DNA of 64,000 bases, from the NCBI RefSeq assembly GCF_044784365.2, contig NZ_CP173060.2. One strand, written 5' to 3'. The position numbers were made by a program, and so were the translations under genes. This document shows, one piece after another, positions 59,466 to 64,000 of this stretch; positions within the stretch are counted from its first letter, which is position 1; every line of letters begins with the position of its first letter. The stretch comes from Cetobacterium_A somerae (GTDB lineage: Bacteria > Fusobacteriota > Fusobacteriia > Fusobacteriales > Fusobacteriaceae). Under the pieces are notes generated by a model. The model ran no database searches and had not been told where the DNA came from. It saw only the letters and a program-made list of their open reading frames with translations.

Positions 59466-60860
59466 TTATTTTACAACTTTTCCTGGATTTAAAATAAACT
59501 TAGGATCAAAAACACTCTTTATTCCTTGCATGATACCTATTTGCACATCTCCTATTTGCTCAAATAGATATTTTTTCTTAGCAAAGCCTATTCCATGCTC
59601 TCCAGAAACTAAGCCTTTGTACTCTCTTGCTCGTGAGTACATCTCTTCAAAAACATCTTCTAAAACCTTTTCCCATTTACTCTCTTCCATGCCATCTTTA
59701 CACACATAAATATGTAAATTTCCATCTCCAGCATGACCAAAACTTGGAATTCTAACCTTATACTTTTCTTCTAGCTCTTTCGTGAATTTTATAAAATCAG
59801 CTACTTTATCTCTAGGAACAACAACATCACATTCATCCATTAAATCTGTACTCGCTTTTATCGCTTCTAAAAATGCTCCTCTAGCTGACCAAACATCTTT
59901 TTTTCTTTCTTCAGTATCAACAATATATGCATCTAAAGCTCCCTCTTTTATACATAAATTAGCTACTTTAGAATAATCAGCTTCCACTGATTCCAAAGTA
60001 TTTCCATCAAATGATAGTAAAATATAGGCTTCTGCTGATTTATCTGGAAATTTTTTCCCTAGAAAGTCCTCAGCATAAAGTAAAACTTCTTTTTGAATAA
60101 ATTCTATAGCTGTTGGAATAGCTTTAGATTTTATGATTTTAGGAACACACTCTATAGCTAACTCTATACTTGGAAAAGGTAATAATAAACTTATAGAATA
60201 TTTTGGTAGAGGTAAAAGTTTTAAAGTTGCTTTAGTTATTATCCCTAGGGTTCCTTCTGCTCCAATCATAAGATCTTTTAAAGCATAACCTGAGGAATTT
60301 TTTACAACTTTTCCACCTGTTGTAAAAAGTTCTCCATTTGGTAGAACTATTTCTAATTCTCTGACATAATCTCTAGTTACTCCATACTTAACTGCTCTCA
60401 TCCCACCTGCATTAGTTGAGATATTTCCCCCTATTGTTGCAGATTTTTCTCCTGGATCTGGAGGATAAAATAGATCTTGTTCCTCTACATGTTTATATAT
60501 ATCCATTAAAAGAACTCCAGGTTCTAAAGTTAAAGTTAGATTATTTAAATCTAAATCTAAGAATCTATTCATTTTTGTCATATCTATCATTATTCCACCA
60601 TGCATAGCAACAGATGCTCCAACTAATCCAGTTCCAGAACCTCTTACAACAACGGGAATAGTATTTTCATAGGCATATTTCATAATTTGAGATATTTGAA
60701 AAGCATTATCAACTTTTAAGACAAGATCAGGTGGATTTGATATCCCTCCTAGTTCATCTTTATGATAATCATGCCCTACTTCATTTTCAAACAATGTATT
60801 TTCAATTCCAACTATATTTTTTAAATACTCATAATCTTTAATATCTACCTTTTTATACAT
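59466..60860 (-). CDS. GlcD/LctD-type FAD-linked lactate dehydrogenase
   Basis: About 464-residue FAD enzyme of the PCMH/vanillyl-alcohol-oxidase fold (FAD_binding_4 plus FAD-oxidase C). RGSGTGLVGASVAMHGGI, PPDPGEKSATIGGNISTNAGG, HAGDGNLHI and SGEHGIGFAKK are all present. Start ATG 60860 with GGGGAGG upstream; a GTG 30 bp earlier overlaps etfA. Directly after EtfB and an Fe-S EtfA: the same order as in lctBCD of acetogens, where the complex drives NAD+-linked lactate oxidation using reduced ferredoxin. Substrate could also be another 2-hydroxy acid. Confidence 0.9.
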   Translation of the reverse strand: MYKKVDIKDYEYLKNIVGIENTLFENEVGHDYHKDELGGISNPPDLVLKVDNAFQISQIMKYAYENTIPVVVRGSGTGLVGASVAMHGGIMIDMTKMNRFLDLDLNNLTLTLEPGVLLMDIYKHVEEQDLFYPPDPGEKSATIGGNISTNAGGMRAVKYGVTRDYVRELEIVLPNGELFTTGGKVVKNSSGYALKDLMIGAEGTLGIITKATLKLLPLPKYSISLLLPFPSIELAIECVPKIIKSKAIPTAIEFIQKEVLLYAEDFLGKKFPDKSAEAYILLSFDGNTLESVEADYSKVANLCIKEGALDAYIVDTEERKKDVWSARGAFLEAIKASTDLMDECDVVVPRDKVADFIKFTKELEEKYKVRIPSFGHAGDGNLHIYVCKDGMEESKWEKVLEDVFEEMYSRAREYKGLVSGEHGIGFAKKKYLFEQIGDVQIGIMQGIKSVFDPKFILNPGKVVK

Positions 60861-60870
60861 AGCTCCTCCC

Positions 60871-62067
60871 CTAGTAAATTGATTTTCCACTTTTTATATT
60901 TTCTATTAATTTAGGAACAATCTCATACATATCTCCAACAATTCCATAATGAGCTATATTAAAAATAGCTGCACTCTCATCACTATTTATAGCAATTATT
61001 GTATCTGAACTATTCATACCTGCTGTAAATTGTACTGCACCTTGAATTCCACAAGCTATTATAAGCTTTGGTTTTACCGTTCTACCACTCAATCCAATCT
61101 GTTTTTTAGCTCCTAAAGTTCCATTTTCAATAATAGGTCTAGTACACGCTAGTTTCCCATTTAATAAATCAGCTAACTCTTGGAAAATTTCAATATCCTT
61201 GGCATTTTTTAGAGCTCTACCTACAGCAACAATAACTTCTGCTTCTGAAATGTCCTCTTCAACCTCTTTTTTTGTAACCTCTACAATTTTTATCTTTGTA
61301 TCTAAATGTTCCTCTTTTACTAAGAATTTGTGTATTTCTCCAGAGGGAATCTCTTGTCTTTCGGGAGCTGAAAATATTTTATATCTAACTGTACATAGTT
61401 GTGGTCTATGATTTTGAGTTATAATTTGAGCCATAATATTTCCACCAAAAGCTGGTCTTATTTGAATTAAATCTGTGTTTTCTTTCATATCTAATATTGT
61501 ACAGTCTGCAGTTAACCCTGTTCTAAATCTTGCTGCAATTCTTGGAGCCAAAGATCTTCCAATATTAGTAGCTCCTACTAATATAGAAGATGGCTTTACT
61601 CTTTCAATTAAATCTTCAAAAACAGCTGCATAAGGTTCTATAATAAAATGTTTTAAGTCTTTTGATTCATAGATAAAAATATCATCAACTCCATAATATC
61701 TCAACTCTTGAGCACTCGTTTCAATATTGTCTCCAATCATAAGAGCATAAACTGGATGATTAATCTTAGATGCTAACTCTTTAGCTTTTCCAATAAGTTC
61801 TAAACTTACTGGGTGTATCTTTCCATCTAAATGATCAATATAAACCAGAATTCCTCTCCATTTTGATTTATCTATCTCAATAATTTCATCCTCTTCATAA
61901 CTTATTGCTCCTGCAGAGTTTTTAACACATATTTTACACATTTTACACGCTGATGTAATGTCGATACTATCTCCTAATTTTTCAATAGCTTTAAATGGAC
62001 ATATATTTATTAAACTTTCAATAATATTCTCTTGAAGCATAGATTGATTAACTATTAGTCTTCCCAT
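60871..62067 (-). CDS. etfA: Etf alpha subunit with N-terminal Fe-S domain (LctC type)
   Basis: 398 residues. An N-terminal extension (about 1-70) has four cysteines, C24 (CPFKAI) and C41/C44/C47 (CKMCKIC), for one [4Fe-4S] cluster. Then the Etf alpha body (WRGILVYIDHLDGKIHPVSLELIGKAKELA in part) and the FAD domain (GAKKQIGLSGRTVKPKLIIACGIQG). The operon etfA at 46402 lacks the extension. The Fe-S domain is as in Etf of the confurcating lactate dehydrogenase. Confidence 0.92.
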   Translation of the reverse strand: MGRLIVNQSMLQENIIESLINICPFKAIEKLGDSIDITSACKMCKICVKNSAGAISYEEDEIIEIDKSKWRGILVYIDHLDGKIHPVSLELIGKAKELASKINHPVYALMIGDNIETSAQELRYYGVDDIFIYESKDLKHFIIEPYAAVFEDLIERVKPSSILVGATNIGRSLAPRIAARFRTGLTADCTILDMKENTDLIQIRPAFGGNIMAQIITQNHRPQLCTVRYKIFSAPERQEIPSGEIHKFLVKEEHLDTKIKIVEVTKKEVEEDISEAEVIVAVGRALKNAKDIEIFQELADLLNGKLACTRPIIENGTLGAKKQIGLSGRTVKPKLIIACGIQGAVQFTAGMNSSDTIIAINSDESAAIFNIAHYGIVGDMYEIVPKLIENIKSGKSIY

Positions 62068-62078
62068 TTAATTCCCTC

Positions 62079-62867
62079 CTAAACAAATTTTAGTTCTCTT
62101 AATTTATCTGAAAGCTTTTCAACTAACTCTTCACTACTACCGTTCCAAATAACTTTAGAACTATTTTTTTCAGGTGGAAATATTCTTTCAACTTGAGTTG
62201 GAGATCCTTTTAACCCATAATATTCCTCTCTTTTATCTTCCATATGACTTAAATTAAAAATAGGAATATCCTTATTTAAAGTTTCTAGTTTTTTCTTATA
62301 AGAAGGTAGTCTTGGAGTATAAATTCCTTTTTCAACTGTAATTAAACATGGAAATTTAACTTCTTGAATCTCGATAGTATGATCCATATCCATTTCAACT
62401 AATATTGAGTCATCTTTAATCTCTATAATTTTTCTAACATTTGCAACATGGGGTATATTTAAAAATTCAGCTAATTCTGGTCCTACTTGAGCTGTATCTC
62501 CATCTGTTGTTTGCTTTCCACAAATGATTAAATCATAATCTTTTACAGTTCTAACACCTTGAGAAATAGCATAAGAGGTAGCTAATACATCTGCTCCTGC
62601 AAATTTTCTATCTGATAAAATAAATCCCTCATCAATTCCCATCATATAGGCTTCTTTTATAATATCTCTTGCCATAGGTGGTCCCATAGTTAAAGCTGTT
62701 ATTTTTCCTTGTGTGTCCTCTTTTAACTTTAAAGCTGTTTCTAAAGCATAAAGATCATAAGGATTTATCTTTGAATCCACCCCGTCTCTAATCAAAACTC
62801 CTGTAATTGGGTCAACATTAACATTGGTACTTCCTGGAACTTGTTTAATACAAACAATAATATTCAT
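62079..62867 (-). CDS. etfB: Etf beta subunit (LctB type)
   Basis: 262 residues, paralogue of the EtfB at 47435. MNIIVCIKQVPGSTNVNVDP, CGKQTTDGDTAQVGPELAEFL and YYGLKGSPTQVERIF are present. First gene of the lactate dehydrogenase operon, with an inverted repeat typical of FadR/LldR-type GntR regulators 18-32 bp upstream of ATG 62867. RBS AAGGAGG. Confidence 0.95.
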   Translation of the reverse strand: MNIIVCIKQVPGSTNVNVDPITGVLIRDGVDSKINPYDLYALETALKLKEDTQGKITALTMGPPMARDIIKEAYMMGIDEGFILSDRKFAGADVLATSYAISQGVRTVKDYDLIICGKQTTDGDTAQVGPELAEFLNIPHVANVRKIIEIKDDSILVEMDMDHTIEIQEVKFPCLITVEKGIYTPRLPSYKKKLETLNKDIPIFNLSHMEDKREEYYGLKGSPTQVERIFPPEKNSSKVIWNGSSEELVEKLSDKLRELKFV

Positions 62868-62884
62868 ACAGCCTCCTTTTTAAT

Positions 62885-62899
62885 ATTGGTCTAACCAAT
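62885..62899. promoter_or_regulatory. GntR (FadR/LldR-type) operator
   Basis: ATTGGTCTAACCAAT: 6-bp perfect arms around 3 bp, fitting the FadR-subfamily form TGGT-N3-ACCA, upstream of etfB and downstream of the gntR gene. Confidence 0.7.
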
Positions 62900-62969
62900 T
62901 TATTAGTGATAGGAGTATACTTCATAGAAAAACCATTGTCAAATTTATTTTGAATATAAATTCAAAATA

Positions 62970-63000
62970 AAAAGCACATATCTTTTCAATATGTGCTTTT
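62970..63000 (-). terminator. terminator of the gntR gene
   Basis: 12-bp perfect stem AAAAGCACATAT / ATATGTGCTTTT, 7-nt loop. It separates gntR from the lactate operon. Confidence 0.85.
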
Positions 63001-63018
63001 TAAGAGATATTTTAAATA

Positions 63019-63693
63019 TTAAAAAATATTTTTTTTCATTAATAAAAAATGCTCTTTTATAACTTCTCTTCCTAAATCAAGATTTTTTTCAATTAAAGCT
63101 TGATAAATTATTTTGTGATGCTTTAAAAGTATATCTTTATTTTTTGAATTTTTTAAAATACTTATTCTTATATTCTTAATAAATTTTTCTAAAGTTAATC
63201 TAGAAGAGTTATATAAGCTTATAAAAAAAATATTATGACTGGCTTCTACAATAGCTCTATGGAATTCTGCATCTAAAAGAGAGCTTTCATCCTCTGAAGC
63301 TGCATTTTTTAAATCTTTAAATATTGTATCTATTTTTATTAAATCTTCATCTTTTATGTTCATTAAGGCTAATTCAAAAGCTTTAATTTCTATTCCTTCT
63401 CTAAAGTCTATTAAGTCAGAAACATTTTGCCCTGTTAAAAGAAAAAAAAGATTAAAATTTTCAAAAAGAGAATCTTTAAAATCATCTTTCAAGTAATATC
63501 CACTTCCTTGAATACAATTTGTTATTCCCATTGCAGTTAAAACTTTTAAAGCTTCTCTAACTGTAGTTCTGCTAAGATTTAGTTTTTCTGCTAAATCTCT
63601 TTCTGTTTCTATTTTCTCTCCTGGTTTTAAAGTATTATTTTCAATTTTTTCTTTTATATATTCCAAAATTATATTATAATTTTTATCTTTCAT
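63019..63693 (-). CDS. GntR-family regulator, FadR/LldR subfamily
   Basis: 224 residues: N-terminal winged helix (about 5-70; PGEKIETERDLAEKLNLSRTTVREALKVL) and a C-terminal all-helical FCD ligand domain with likely metal ligands (EFHRAIVEASHN, HHKIIYQALIEK). Next to a lactate dehydrogenase operon with a matching operator, it is most likely a lactate (or similar hydroxy-acid) responsive repressor. RBS AGGAG before ATG 63693. Confidence 0.9.
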   Translation of the reverse strand: MKDKNYNIILEYIKEKIENNTLKPGEKIETERDLAEKLNLSRTTVREALKVLTAMGITNCIQGSGYYLKDDFKDSLFENFNLFFLLTGQNVSDLIDFREGIEIKAFELALMNIKDEDLIKIDTIFKDLKNAASEDESSLLDAEFHRAIVEASHNIFFISLYNSSRLTLEKFIKNIRISILKNSKNKDILLKHHKIIYQALIEKNLDLGREVIKEHFLLMKKNIF

Positions 63694-63862
63694 TTTTCTC
63701 CTTTAATATTCAATATATCTAGGGATTGTACCAAATTGTGCCCAATTTTTCAAGTATTTATAATTTTGATAATTAAACTTAGTCGCTTTTTAAATTCTAA
63801 TATTTAGTAATTGATTATGATTAACATTATAAACTAGGCTTTATTAAATAGAAAATTTTATT

Positions 63863-64000
63863 TTGAAATTAAAAAATTTATCTAGAGTTTTAGAAGATTC
63901 TGGAACTTTAACATCGTCTTTAGTTCCTTGGAGTACATGTGGAGCATTTATGTTAACAACTTTAGGAGTTCACCCCTTTGCTTACCTTCCTTTTGCTTTT
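63863..64000 (+). pseudogene. NhaC-family antiporter, C-terminal fragment (runs off the right edge)
   Basis: The plus-strand frame from TTG 63863 reads LKLKNLSRVLEDSGTLTSSL ... VPWSTCGAFM ... HPFAYLPFAF. It closely matches the C-terminal part of the NhaC protein at 32964 (NLSRALEDGGTITSPLVPW). A stop codon lies just upstream (63845), there is no proper start, and 5' sequence is missing, so this is the 3' remainder of a second nhaC-like gene. The upstream stretch 63694-63860 holds no gene. Confidence 0.7.

Overview
The window is AT-rich, low-GC, Gram-negative-style DNA. It encodes outer-membrane beta-barrel and lipoprotein genes, a class D beta-lactamase of the fusobacterial OXA type, strictly anaerobic enzymes ([FeFe]-hydrogenase, rubrerythrins, butyryl-CoA dehydrogenase/Etf) and strong AGGAGG ribosome-binding sites. 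Together these point to Fusobacteriaceae (Cetobacterium, Ilyobacter or Fusobacterium-like); the genus cannot be fixed from the sequence alone. No rRNA, tRNA or CRISPR array was seen.

Layout. 1-14.3 kb: mixed housekeeping and accessory genes (frameshifted beta-lactamase, lipoproteins, LysE exporter, acetyltransferases, XRE-cupin regulator, orphan peptide-binding lipoprotein plus prephenate dehydratase, OmpW-like barrel, Crp/Fnr regulator facing a MATE pump, AGCS alanine symporter, rlmF). 14.5-20.7 kb: a peroxide/iron stress block with rubrerythrin, a hydrogenase-rubredoxin-rubrerythrin fusion, a NiCo (czcD) riboswitch driving a cation efflux protein, AhpC, and an AhpF-like reductase with reversed domain order. 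Rubrerythrin and AhpC share a perfect Fur/PerR-type palindrome at their promoters. 20.8-28.0 kb: a Fe-S flavoprotein, a TVP38-family membrane protein and a split YnjB-YnjC-YnjD-YnjF-like ABC transporter/phosphatidyltransferase operon, a relative of the E. coli ydjX-ynjF cluster. 28.2-34.5 kb: an operon of a thioredoxin-reductase-like protein, a signal-less arylsulfotransferase fused to thioredoxin, a DASS anion transporter and an NhaC antiporter.

34.8-46.3 kb is the accessory, eroded part: PhnA-like, Fic, M48-type and unknown remnants, IS91 and IS3 relics, a serine recombinase, a DUF1016 nuclease, a 45-residue membrane protein, and two HxlR-controlled detoxification-type cassettes.

46.4-63.7 kb is fermentation. 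Thiolase, FabG/PhaB-type reductase, PhaJ-type hydratase, butyryl-CoA dehydrogenase and EtfBA form one operon that would run the C4 pathway through (R)-3-hydroxybutyryl-CoA. With a CoA-transferase and a GntP permease-MFS-esterase operon it appears to form one regulon: four copies of a 13-bp motif lie before these units and before a regulator with two TetR DNA-binding domains in one chain. A second EtfB/EtfA pair (EtfA with an N-terminal Fe-S domain) with a GlcD-type dehydrogenase and LrgAB forms a lactate-dehydrogenase/Etf operon of the electron-confurcating type, with a GntR regulator upstream. The right edge holds the end of a second, 5'-truncated NhaC gene.
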